NCBI RefSeq assembly: GCF_003970915.1 | Contig: NZ_RXOF01000002.1 | Span: 496,001-560,000, forward strand | Length of the DNA stretch: 64,000 bases | Direction of reading: 5' to 3' | Origin: Hymenobacter gummosus | GTDB lineage: Bacteria; Bacteroidota; Bacteroidia; Cytophagales; Hymenobacteraceae | Shown here: positions 57,361 through 64,000 of the stretch, piece after piece | Layout of the letters: each line of letters starts with the position of its first letter | How positions within the stretch are numbered: position 1 is the stretch's first letter | Notes under the pieces: generated by a model | Seen by the model: only the letters and a program-made list of their open reading frames with translations | What the model was told of the DNA's origin: nothing | Databases searched by the model: none | Translations under genes and position numbers: made by a program

Positions 57361-58593
57361 ATGCCCGAACAGCTCCCCCCCGGCTTTTCGTCGCTGACGG
57401 CCCCCGGACGGGCCTACGTGCCCCAGGAATCCATGCTGGCCGTGGAGACGCGCAAGCGCCGCCTGTTTATCGGGCTGCCCCGCGAAACCTCGCTGCAGGA
57501 AAACCGCGTGGGCCTCACCCCCGAAGCGGTGAAGCACCTCGTCAACGAAGGCCACGAAGTGGTGCTGGAAAGCGGCGCCGGGGAGCCCAGCAAGCACTCC
57601 GACCACGACTATTCCGAGGCCGGGGCCAGCATCGTGTACACGGCCCAGGAAGTGTACAAGGCCGATATTCTGCTGAAAATCGCGCCGCCCACGCTGGAGG
57701 AGATGGAGCTGCTGCACCCGGGGCAGACCTTGATTTCGGCCCTGCAACTCGGGGCCGTGTCGGTGGAGTACCTGCTAGCCCTGCAGCGCAAGAAAATCAA
57801 CGCCATTGCCTTCGAGCTGATCAAGGACCCCTCGGGGGCCAAGCCGGTGGTGCGGGCTATGTCGGAAATTGCCGGCTCCACCGTCATGCTGGTGGCGGCC
57901 GAGTACCTGGCCCGCGGCAACGAAGGCAAGGGCATCATCCTCGGGGGCATTACGGGGGTGCCGCCGTCCCAGGTAGTCATTCTGGGGGCCGGCACGGTGG
58001 CCGAGTACGCCGCCCGCGCCGCCATCGGCCTGGGGGCCGACGTGAAGGTGTTCGACAACCACCTCTACAAGCTGCGCCGGCTCAAGCAGAACCTGGGCGC
58101 CCCGCAGCTGTACACCAGCACCTTCGATACGTACACGCTCAACCAGCAGATCCGCCGCGCCGACGTGGTTATCGGCGCGCTGAACGCCGAGGAGGGCCGC
58201 ATTCCGTTTATGGTGGCCGAGGACGTGGTCAGTACCATGGCCCCCGGCTCGGTCATTATCGACGTGAGCATCGACCAGGGCGGCTGCTTTATGACCAGTG
58301 AGCTGACCTCGCACGCCCGCCCGGTGTTCCGCAAGTACGACGTGATTCACTACTGCGTGCCCAACATTGCCGCCCGCGTGCCGCGCACGGCCACCAACGC
58401 GCTCAGCAACATCTTCACGCCCATCCTGCAGGAAATCAGCCAGCACGGCGGCATCAACGAGGCCCTGTTCAACGACGAGCATTTCCGCTCCGGCGTGTAC
58501 CTCTACAAAGGCTCCCTGACCAACGCCATGATTGCCCGCAAGTTCAACCTGCGCTACAAGGAGCTGGGGCTGATGATTGCCGTGCGCAACTAA
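57361..58593 (+). CDS. ald: alanine dehydrogenase
   Basis: A 410-residue alanine dehydrogenase (NAD-dependent; alanine to pyruvate and ammonia). It belongs to the AlaDH/PNT family: FIGLPRETSLQENRVGLTPEAVKHLV near the start, FELIKDPSGAKPVVRAMSEIAGS, Rossmann motif VVILGAGTVAEYAARAA, and VIIDVSIDQGGCFMTS. The N-terminus is about 30 residues longer than in many relatives (MPEQLPPGFSSLTAPGRAYV), which may be a real extension, as the ATG at 57361 directly follows the repeat and no better start exists before MLAVETRKRR. Expression probably runs through from tsaE. Confidence 0.92.
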   Translation: MPEQLPPGFSSLTAPGRAYVPQESMLAVETRKRRLFIGLPRETSLQENRVGLTPEAVKHLVNEGHEVVLESGAGEPSKHSDHDYSEAGASIVYTAQEVYKADILLKIAPPTLEEMELLHPGQTLISALQLGAVSVEYLLALQRKKINAIAFELIKDPSGAKPVVRAMSEIAGSTVMLVAAEYLARGNEGKGIILGGITGVPPSQVVILGAGTVAEYAARAAIGLGADVKVFDNHLYKLRRLKQNLGAPQLYTSTFDTYTLNQQIRRADVVIGALNAEEGRIPFMVAEDVVSTMAPGSVIIDVSIDQGGCFMTSELTSHARPVFRKYDVIHYCVPNIAARVPRTATNALSNIFTPILQEISQHGGINEALFNDEHFRSGVYLYKGSLTNAMIARKFNLRYKELGLMIAVRN

Positions 58594-58595
58594 CA

Positions 58596-58645
58596 TCACG
58601 GATTTCTGCGGATTTGACGGATTACACGGATTTCGTAGACGATTA
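58596..58645. repeat. CGGATTT repeat (single arm) after ald
   Basis: ATCACGGATTTCTGCGGATT and following units; one arm only, two bases after the TAA of ald. Confidence 0.75.
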
Positions 58646-58665
58646 TCGTCCGCGCCAGCCGTGCA

Positions 58666-58800
58666 GTAGCGCGAACCGCAGGTCAGCGGAGCTAACTTGT
58701 AGTTCGCGTATCCAGCACGTTTGTCGTTGACAGATAAACAACGAGTCGTTCCGAATACGCGAAGCAGAGCTTGACTACGTCGACCTGCGGTTCGCGCTAC
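58666..58800. repeat. GTAGCGCGAACCGCAGG inverted-repeat element (REP-like)
   Basis: Outer arms GTAGCGCGAACCGCAGGTC (left) and GACCTGCGGTTCGCGCTAC (right, 58782-58800) pair perfectly, with further imperfect pairing inside. Longest member of this family in the window. Confidence 0.8.
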
Positions 58801-58885
58801 AACGCGGACGACAGCCAACGGCGCGGCGGTGGCTGAACGGTATTTTGGGTGCGGCCGGCTGGGCGAATTATTCCAAATTCGCCCC

Positions 58886-59737
58886 ATGACTTTCTCCGCC
58901 GACCGCCTCACCTCCCGCCCCGTGCTCGACTGCTCCGCCGCCGAGCAGGCCGAAGCCATGAACCGCTCGTTTGAGCAGTACATCGTGCCGCTGCGCTTCG
59001 ACGTGGCCGCGTTTCAGCGCCGCTTCCGGGGCGAAAACCTGGACCCCGTGGCCAGCCGCCTCTGGTACTGCGACGGGGAGTTGGTGGGCGTGGTGCTCAT
59101 CAGCCGGCGGGGCTGGACGAGCCGAGTGGCCGCTATGGGCCTGGTGGTGGAGGCGCGGGGCCAGGGGCTGGGCAAGCCCATGCTGCAAACCGCCGTGGAC
59201 GAGGCCCGCAGCCGCGGCGACCGAAGCATCATGCTGGAAGTCTTCACCAACAACCCGGCCGCCATCCGGCTCTACGAGCGGCTGGGGTTCGGCATCACGC
59301 GCACGCTCAGCGGCTTTCAGCGCCCCGCCGCTCCGGCCCCCGCGGCGGCGGATGAGTTGCAGGAAACCGACCCGCTGGCCGTGGCGCGGCGCATCGCACA
59401 GCACGGCGACGAGGCGCTACCCTGGATGCTGGCCCCCGAAACCCTGGCCGCTACCACCGCGCCCTACGTGCAGGCCTGGCAGCTGCCGGGCGGGCAGGCC
59501 CACGCCCTCGTGCGCCCCGAGGCCGACAAAACCGTGCTGCTGGGCCTGGTGGTGCCCGCGCCGTTGCGCCGGCAGGGCTGGGGCCGCCGGATGGTGCGGG
59601 CCCTCGAAGCCCGCTACGCCGACCAACTGCTGCTGATGCCCTGCCTGCTGCCGCTCGGCGCGGGCCAGGAATTATTGAAGCATTGCGGCTGGCAGCCGAT
59701 GGGACTGGAGCTGTACGAAATGGAACGGCCGCTGTAG
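58886..59737 (+). CDS. GNAT acetyltransferase with two GNAT-like halves
   Basis: A 283-residue protein. The first half (about 5-155) is a full GNAT domain with the acetyl-CoA loop VVEARGQGLGKPMLQTAVDEAR and NPAAIRLYERLGF. The second half (about 175-283) carries a weaker copy, LVVPAPLRRQGWGRRMVRALEARYA, followed by LLKHCGWQPMGLELYEM. Such double GNATs include mycothiol-type and aminoglycoside-type enzymes, where one half is only structural. Substrate unknown. The open frame starts 19 codons earlier with a GTG; I chose the ATG. Confidence 0.85.
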   Translation: MTFSADRLTSRPVLDCSAAEQAEAMNRSFEQYIVPLRFDVAAFQRRFRGENLDPVASRLWYCDGELVGVVLISRRGWTSRVAAMGLVVEARGQGLGKPMLQTAVDEARSRGDRSIMLEVFTNNPAAIRLYERLGFGITRTLSGFQRPAAPAPAAADELQETDPLAVARRIAQHGDEALPWMLAPETLAATTAPYVQAWQLPGGQAHALVRPEADKTVLLGLVVPAPLRRQGWGRRMVRALEARYADQLLLMPCLLPLGAGQELLKHCGWQPMGLELYEMERPL

Positions 59738-59786
59738 CGTTATACTGCGGCTTGAAACCCGCCGTCCATTCGCAGCTCGTTCATTT

Positions 59787-60743
59787 ATGCTATCCATTCG
59801 TTACCTGACAACCTACGGAGGCGTGGGCCTGCTGCTTGGTGGCCTGCCGGGCTGCCAGTCGGGGCCCTCCGCGGCCGAGCTGCGCCAGCTGCAGGCGCTG
59901 GACGCCACCCTGCAGCTCAGCAACGCGGGCCGGGCCCGCCAAGCCACCGGCTACGTGGGCGGTATCGAGCGAAACGTGACGCGCAACCGCGGGCAGCCCA
60001 AGGACGTGGCCGTGCTGCACCTGGCCCAGCAGGTGCAGGCCCGCGCCCAGGCCGAAGTACGGTACCTGCGGCGGCTGCGGCAGCGGCTGCTGGCCGGGCG
60101 GGGGGCCGCGGCCTCACTGGGCGCGACGGAGCCCGTAGCAGCCCTGCTGCTGGCCCCCGGCGGCGCGGCCGACAGCCTGCAGCGGCGGCTGAACGCCTAC
60201 GCCCGCTTCGTGCAGCAGATTCTGCCGGCCCAGGATACCATGCTGGCCGCCGATGCCCGCCACGACCTGCGCGTGCAGGAAGCCGTGGGTAAAGAACTGA
60301 ACGAGTGGGGCTTCAGGGAGCTGCATTTCCGCGGCGCCAGCGTGGCCTCGGCCCTGGCCACGCTGGCCCGGCAGGAAGCCGACGTAACCCGGCTGGCGCG
60401 GCAGGCGCTGGAGAAGCTGGCCGAGAAAGTGGGCTCGTCCTGCATCGTGTTCGAGCGGATCGGGGCCGTGGCCGCGCCCGAGTCCAATACCGTGCGGGAG
60501 GGCGACACCTACCGCGCCACCCTGTACCTGGGCACTACCGGCTCGGAGGTGTACGGTGTCCGCATGACGGCCAACGGGCAGCCCGTTAAAGTCAATTACG
60601 ATATGCATGGTACCGTGCAGCTGCCCGTGCCCGCGGCGGCGCCCGCGGGGCCGGCCGCCTGGGAGGCCGTGGTGCAGGGGCGCTACGGCGGGCGCGACAC
60701 CACGTTTCGGCTGCGCGTGCCCTACACCATTCAACGCCCGTAA
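59787..60743 (+). CDS. GldM-like lipoprotein (1)
   Basis: A 318-residue lipoprotein (GGVGLLLGGLPGCQSG, Cys23). The mature part has a long helical hairpin and then FHFRGASVASALATLARQEADVTRLARQALEKLAE followed by SNTVREGDTYRATLYLG and a beta-rich end VQGRYGGRDTTFRLRVPYTI. That order resembles the periplasmic domains of the gliding/T9SS motor protein GldM (helical D1, then the D2 type with its -NxVxxGExYxA- segment), but without the transmembrane helix. It is followed four bases later by a paralogue. It may bind GldM partners in the periplasm or be an orphan derivative. Confidence 0.7.
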   Translation: MLSIRYLTTYGGVGLLLGGLPGCQSGPSAAELRQLQALDATLQLSNAGRARQATGYVGGIERNVTRNRGQPKDVAVLHLAQQVQARAQAEVRYLRRLRQRLLAGRGAAASLGATEPVAALLLAPGGAADSLQRRLNAYARFVQQILPAQDTMLAADARHDLRVQEAVGKELNEWGFRELHFRGASVASALATLARQEADVTRLARQALEKLAEKVGSSCIVFERIGAVAAPESNTVREGDTYRATLYLGTTGSEVYGVRMTANGQPVKVNYDMHGTVQLPVPAAAPAGPAAWEAVVQGRYGGRDTTFRLRVPYTIQRP

Positions 60744-60746
60744 GTC

Positions 60747-61691
60747 ATGCCCTCGATTCGCCTTGCCGCCGTTAGGCGGGCTGTTTTCCCGATTTTCCGG
60801 CGCAGCACGCTGCTGGGCGGCGCGTTCATCCTGCTCGTTGGGGCCCCAGCCTGCCAGTCGCGCGCCGACCAAGCCGCCCAGCTGCGGCTCAAGTTCATCG
60901 ACGATACCCTGCTGACCACCAACGACGAGCTGAGCCGCGACAACGACCAGGCCGTCAAAGGCATCCGGGCGCAGGTCGAGCGAAACCAGCGCCAGCCCGC
61001 CGAGCTGCGCGTACTGCGCCGGGCCGAGGCCGTGCACGATAGCACCCGCCAGCTGGTAGACTACCTGCGCGGGCTGCGCGACCGGCTGCTGCGCCAGACC
61101 GACAACGAGCATTATTTCCGCCAGCTCGGCGGGCGCCGGGAGGTAGCCGCGCTGCTGGGCGGCCCCGGCACCGCCGCCGATACCCTGCACCGGCAGCTGC
61201 GCGCCTACACCCGCTACCTGCGCCAGGTAGCCCCGGCCGCCGATTCCGCCGCGCTGCCACCCGCCGATTTTGCGGAAGCCTCGGTGGCCGGGGCGCTGGC
61301 GACGCTGGCCAGCCAGGAAACGCGCCTGTTGCTGCGCGAAGCCGCAGGGCTGGCCGCGCTGCAGCGCCGGGTGACGGTCAACACCCTGGACCACAGCTAC
61401 CGGGTGCTGGCTACCGCCGAAGACAACGTGGTGGCCCCGGGCACCACGTACCGGGCCAATCTGCTGCTGGCCGCGGCCCTGCACCGCCCCACGAGTTTTG
61501 CCATGACGGCCAACGGCCAGCCCGTAGCCCCGGGACCCGACGGGTTTGGGCAAGTGGAGTTTGCCGTGCCGTCGTTGCGCGGGGCGGCCCGCCGGCAGGC
61601 CCGCTGGACGGCCACCATCACCGTGCGCCAGTACGGCCGCGACTCCACGTTCCGCGTGCAGGTGCCTTACACCATTGTCCCGCGCCGCTAG
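60747..61691 (+). CDS. GldM-like lipoprotein (2)
   Basis: A 314-residue paralogue of the preceding gene. A long N-terminal signal (LLGGAFILLVGAPACQSR, Cys36), a helical region with RNQRQPAELRVLRRAEAVHDST, then ASVAGALATLASQETRLLLREAAGL, the segment NVVAPGTTYRANLLLAAA, and the end VRQYGRDSTFRVQVPYTIVP, all matching the first copy. The two genes are in one operon. Divergence between copies is large (perhaps a third of residues equal by eye), so the duplication is old. Confidence 0.7.
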   Translation: MPSIRLAAVRRAVFPIFRRSTLLGGAFILLVGAPACQSRADQAAQLRLKFIDDTLLTTNDELSRDNDQAVKGIRAQVERNQRQPAELRVLRRAEAVHDSTRQLVDYLRGLRDRLLRQTDNEHYFRQLGGRREVAALLGGPGTAADTLHRQLRAYTRYLRQVAPAADSAALPPADFAEASVAGALATLASQETRLLLREAAGLAALQRRVTVNTLDHSYRVLATAEDNVVAPGTTYRANLLLAAALHRPTSFAMTANGQPVAPGPDGFGQVEFAVPSLRGAARRQARWTATITVRQYGRDSTFRVQVPYTIVPRR

Positions 61692-61701
61692 CTCTGGTCA
61701 G

Positions 61702-61779
61702 ATGAAAGCTACCCACCGGAATATGTGTCGCTACGCCTTGACGGGCTTGTTGCTGGGGCTGGCGGCCTGCCAAGCTTGA
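61702..61779 (+). pseudogene. truncated lipoprotein (signal peptide only)
   Basis: ATG at 61702 encodes 25 residues that end two residues after a lipobox (LTGLLLGLAACQA, then stop). It follows the GldM-like pair by ten bases and looks like the start of a third lipoprotein gene cut off where GC content falls. It could be translated as a lipopeptide, but I think it is a remnant. Confidence 0.55.
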
Positions 61780-62056
61780 TCTACGCAAACCGAGATGCTA
61801 CGCCTGAATTTGTTAAGTAGAAGCTGATAGCCCGACAACGCCTCGGTGGCAAACCGCCGTCAAGCAGAGGGCCTGGAGACAGGCAGGTGAAAACCCACAC
61901 TCAACTGATCGACTTGGCTGTAATGGCTCAAAGCGCCGGTGTGCGCGCTGAAGCTCGGCAGTTGTAGATGCTGAATTGAATAGACTATAAAACAGTCGCC
62001 TTAGTCATCCGGCCAGGGAGACTGTCAGCCGATAAAGCTGATTTGTGTTACCAACG
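61780..62056. other. lower-GC space after the lipoprotein remnant
   Basis: 277 bases in which I see no gene, repeat or promoter box. The change in base composition starts right after the truncated lipoprotein and continues to the window end, as if a segment had been joined here. Confidence 0.4.
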
Positions 62057-62890
62057 TTATAATTGAAACCGATACGCCGCCTGGGCGCCTATCCAAGTGA
62101 CTTTACTAGTTACCTCGTTGTGGTAGCTTACCGGGTCCACATCCGGGGCAATGTCCCAGGTGGTATAGTCTAGGCGCCAACGGGCTCTTTCCTCGAGGCC
62201 TATGCAGGCAACCAGCCGGGTGGACAGGTGATGCCGCCGTCTTAGTTGCCACTCGTGGCCAGCCGCCAAATAGACTCCCCGCCGCGAATAAGAAAACCGG
62301 GTTGGCGTAACTGTAGCCTCCATAAATGGGGGGCCAATTCGAGTTCCACCCGTTATGTCGAACGTAAACGCGGGCCGTGCATTATCAAAGGCGTAGCTTT
62401 TGAACGAGACGACTGGACCTGCGAAAAAGCCAGTAAGCACGTCAAGGCCCCCTTCGGCCAACCAGCGGTGCTGTCTGGCCGAAGAGGGGAAATAATAAAC
62501 GACTGTCAGGCCCGCACGCATGTCTTGCTCAAATGATTTGCTGGTGCCGCGGACTCGCCACTGCTGACCGCCGGGTGCGTCGGCGTAGGTCTGAAAGGCC
62601 AATCCATGCGAAACAATTCCTGCGTTGAGCTTGACGCTCAAGTGGTCGGAACAGCGGTATTGACCGCCCACAGCAAAGGCGCGGCTGGGCATGTGATATA
62701 CATCGAGGCGGTGGCTGACGAGGGCATCGCCCCAAAAATGAGTATATGCTCGGTTCAGTGACGCCTCTGACAGCACCGAAAAACGGCCCTGGGCAGCGGC
62801 CTCAGCCGTGCCCAGCCAGCCGACAGCCGCCATCCAGGGAGCCAGCGCCATCAGCCGGCAACCAGGTTGGGTAACAAGTGACCTACGCAT
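62057..62890 (-). CDS. outer-membrane beta-barrel protein
   Basis: A 277-residue protein with signal peptide (LAPWMAAVGWLGTAEAAAQG) and strand-turn-strand pattern up to a C-terminal AAYRFQL, with the final aromatic plus hydrophobic residue usual in outer-membrane barrels. Segments such as FAVGGQYRCSDHLSVKLNAGI and MRAGLTVVYYFPSSARQHRWLAEGG look like adjacent strands. No named family. It starts seven bases after the stop of the T9SS cargo gene and is in its operon. The same order (surface protein, then barrel) occurs at 27.8-30.1 kb. Confidence 0.75.
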   Translation of the reverse strand: MRRSLVTQPGCRLMALAPWMAAVGWLGTAEAAAQGRFSVLSEASLNRAYTHFWGDALVSHRLDVYHMPSRAFAVGGQYRCSDHLSVKLNAGIVSHGLAFQTYADAPGGQQWRVRGTSKSFEQDMRAGLTVVYYFPSSARQHRWLAEGGLDVLTGFFAGPVVSFKSYAFDNARPAFTFDITGGTRIGPPFMEATVTPTRFSYSRRGVYLAAGHEWQLRRRHHLSTRLVACIGLEERARWRLDYTTWDIAPDVDPVSYHNEVTSKVTWIGAQAAYRFQL

Positions 62891-62897
62891 TGGGCAA

Positions 62898-63944
62898 TTA
62901 ATTAATAGTAACGCGCCGGGAAATGATGCGGCCCCGGCCGGTCAGGCGCAAATAGTAGATGCCGGGCCGTATGCCGGTGAGCGAAGTACGGAAGGTGCGG
63001 GTGGTGTTGGCTGGTACTGAACCGGCGTAGATAGGGCGCACGTGGTTTCCCTCGGAGTCGTATAGCCCTATCGTAACTTGTTCTGTCCGGCCCAACTGCA
63101 CGTTAACGTCTAGTGGGGTGCTAGCCGATGCCGGATTAGGATATTGTTGAAAAGTAATATTTTCTGATGAGCCGGCCGGAGGTGCCACATCGTAAAGCGC
63201 TACGTCGCCCTCCGGCTGAAACTTGGTGGAGATGCCGTAGCCTAGGTTGCCAACATCGGAGCCCAAGTGCAAGCCCACTTCCTCAGCAGTGACACCAGCT
63301 GACAGGGGGAGAATCAGCTCGCCCGCGCTAAGATGGGCAATCTGCACCCCGCTACTGTCGACGGTTTCGACGGTAGCATTTCGGAGCGCGCCATCCAGGG
63401 CTAGCTTGCCGTTATTGAGGCGAGCCCGGGTCTGCGCTACTAGGTGGCTAGCGTAGAAATTATCATCGTGAACGGCCGCGCTATCTTCAGCATTGCTTTG
63501 TGACCGGGTGAGCGAAATATTGAGGGCCGAAAAGTCATTAGGCGCATCGTATGGATAGTTGCGAAGTACTGCTCGGAAGTCATGTATTATTACTCGGTTA
63601 TGTTCAGCATCGAAAGTAATTTCCCCGCTGGATGTTGTAACGCGCCGAAATTTGTCAGAAGATTCGGTGGGTTCGACAATAGGAAATGGACTGGTGGAAT
63701 ATTTCAGGTTAATAGGAGTGGAGCCTACGCAAGCGGCTCCCCAGTTGGAACAAATGGGATTTGGCGCACTCGCGTTTCCTTGGTGTTGTGTGTATGACCC
63801 GTAACCTCCAAAGTCATCAGTATAAGAGCTACCTTCAGTAATCTGAGCATAGCCGTATGCGTACCGAAAGATAAAATTACTATTAGTGGTCGGAAGAGTA
63901 TAAGGTTGATTGATTCCTTTGCCAGTGCGTGGAGGTTCTTTCAT
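62898..63944 (-). CDS. T9SS type A sorting domain protein, no visible signal peptide
   Basis: About 348 residues with a C-terminal T9SS type A sorting domain: FQQYPNPASASTPLDVNVQLG, VTIGLYDSEGNHV and GIRPGIYYLRLTGRG with a basic end. The central part has beta-rich segments (LALDGALRNATVETVDSSG, GELILPLSAGVTAEEVGLHLGSDVG) typical of surface proteins. Such cargo must pass the inner membrane first, but no Sec signal is encoded at the start: the ATG at 63944 leads into MKEPPRTGKG, a TTG lies five codons upstream, and the frame is closed by TAG at 63966-63968. So the 5' end may be broken, frameshifted, or altered near the window edge. Confidence 0.72.
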   Translation of the reverse strand: MKEPPRTGKGINQPYTLPTTNSNFIFRYAYGYAQITEGSSYTDDFGGYGSYTQHQGNASAPNPICSNWGAACVGSTPINLKYSTSPFPIVEPTESSDKFRRVTTSSGEITFDAEHNRVIIHDFRAVLRNYPYDAPNDFSALNISLTRSQSNAEDSAAVHDDNFYASHLVAQTRARLNNGKLALDGALRNATVETVDSSGVQIAHLSAGELILPLSAGVTAEEVGLHLGSDVGNLGYGISTKFQPEGDVALYDVAPPAGSSENITFQQYPNPASASTPLDVNVQLGRTEQVTIGLYDSEGNHVRPIYAGSVPANTTRTFRTSLTGIRPGIYYLRLTGRGRIISRRVTIN

Positions 63945-64000
63945 GACGCAGAAATACAATTCAGCCTAAGAACGAGAGAATCCGCAATTCTCATGCTTTA

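Noticed and set aside
61780-62056. Search for a transposase remnant at the GC shift
   Set aside because: No frame gives a recognisable transposase piece and no terminal inverted repeats or target duplications were seen.

Overview
The window is a piece of a GC-rich Bacteroidota chromosome, most probably Hymenobacter or a close relative (Cytophagales). Signs of this are the fused lpxC-fabZ gene, the type IX secretion (T9SS) regulator PorX, proteins with T9SS and gliding-type C-terminal sorting domains, SusC/OmpR-type TonB receptors with carboxypeptidase-like N-terminal domains, and many promoters with the Bacteroidota -7 box TAnnTTTG (often TACTTTTG or TACCTTTG). No rRNA, tRNA, CRISPR array, intact insertion sequence or prophage was seen.

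Layout. 1-19.8 kb is mostly housekeeping: a DUF2851 gene and a membrane protein, a NeuD-like acyltransferase, trhO, a nucleoside phosphorylase, a divergent acyl-CoA reductase/ferredoxin pair, a PP-loop sugar amidotransferase, a nitrilase-like hydrolase, valS, a 2-oxo acid dehydrogenase E2, cinA and two DUF4197 genes. 19.8-25.7 kb is a minus-strand lipid A block (lpxD, lpxC-fabZ, lpxA) followed by an ABC ATPase and preceded by an HD phosphohydrolase and an S23-type four-helix-bundle gene. porX lies at 26.1 kb. 27.8-30.1 kb is a lower-GC island with an outer-membrane barrel and a PKD surface lipoprotein whose reading frame is broken at a run of 11 G. 30.3-41 kb holds three TonB-dependent outer-membrane proteins with two regulators, ModE-like and MarR.

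41.0-50.2 kb is the most unusual part: eight codirectional genes behind a sigma-54-type promoter and repeated upstream TGTCCGG sites. They encode two paralogous Glu/Gln-rich glycine-zipper proteins, a putative HEVGH/NExxSD metallopeptidase, a 677-residue protein of unknown family, a BioF-like PLP enzyme, two proteins that share an N-terminal domain but differ at the C-terminus (one with an HHIHQ motif), and an amidohydrolase. A sigma-54 activator with a degenerate receiver domain lies 3 kb further on the opposite strand and is the obvious candidate regulator. This operon is the best candidate for an undescribed system.

50.3-64 kb holds a gliding-type surface protein, the activator, a VF530 protein, an aminotransferase, tsaE, alanine dehydrogenase, a double GNAT protein, two GldM-like lipoproteins with the truncated start of a third, and a second lower-GC pair (barrel plus T9SS cargo).

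A second theme is the intergenic space: at least six families of inverted-repeat elements recur between genes. They commonly start at the stop codon, sometimes supply the stop codon or last residues, and in three cases fill the whole gap between two codirectional genes.
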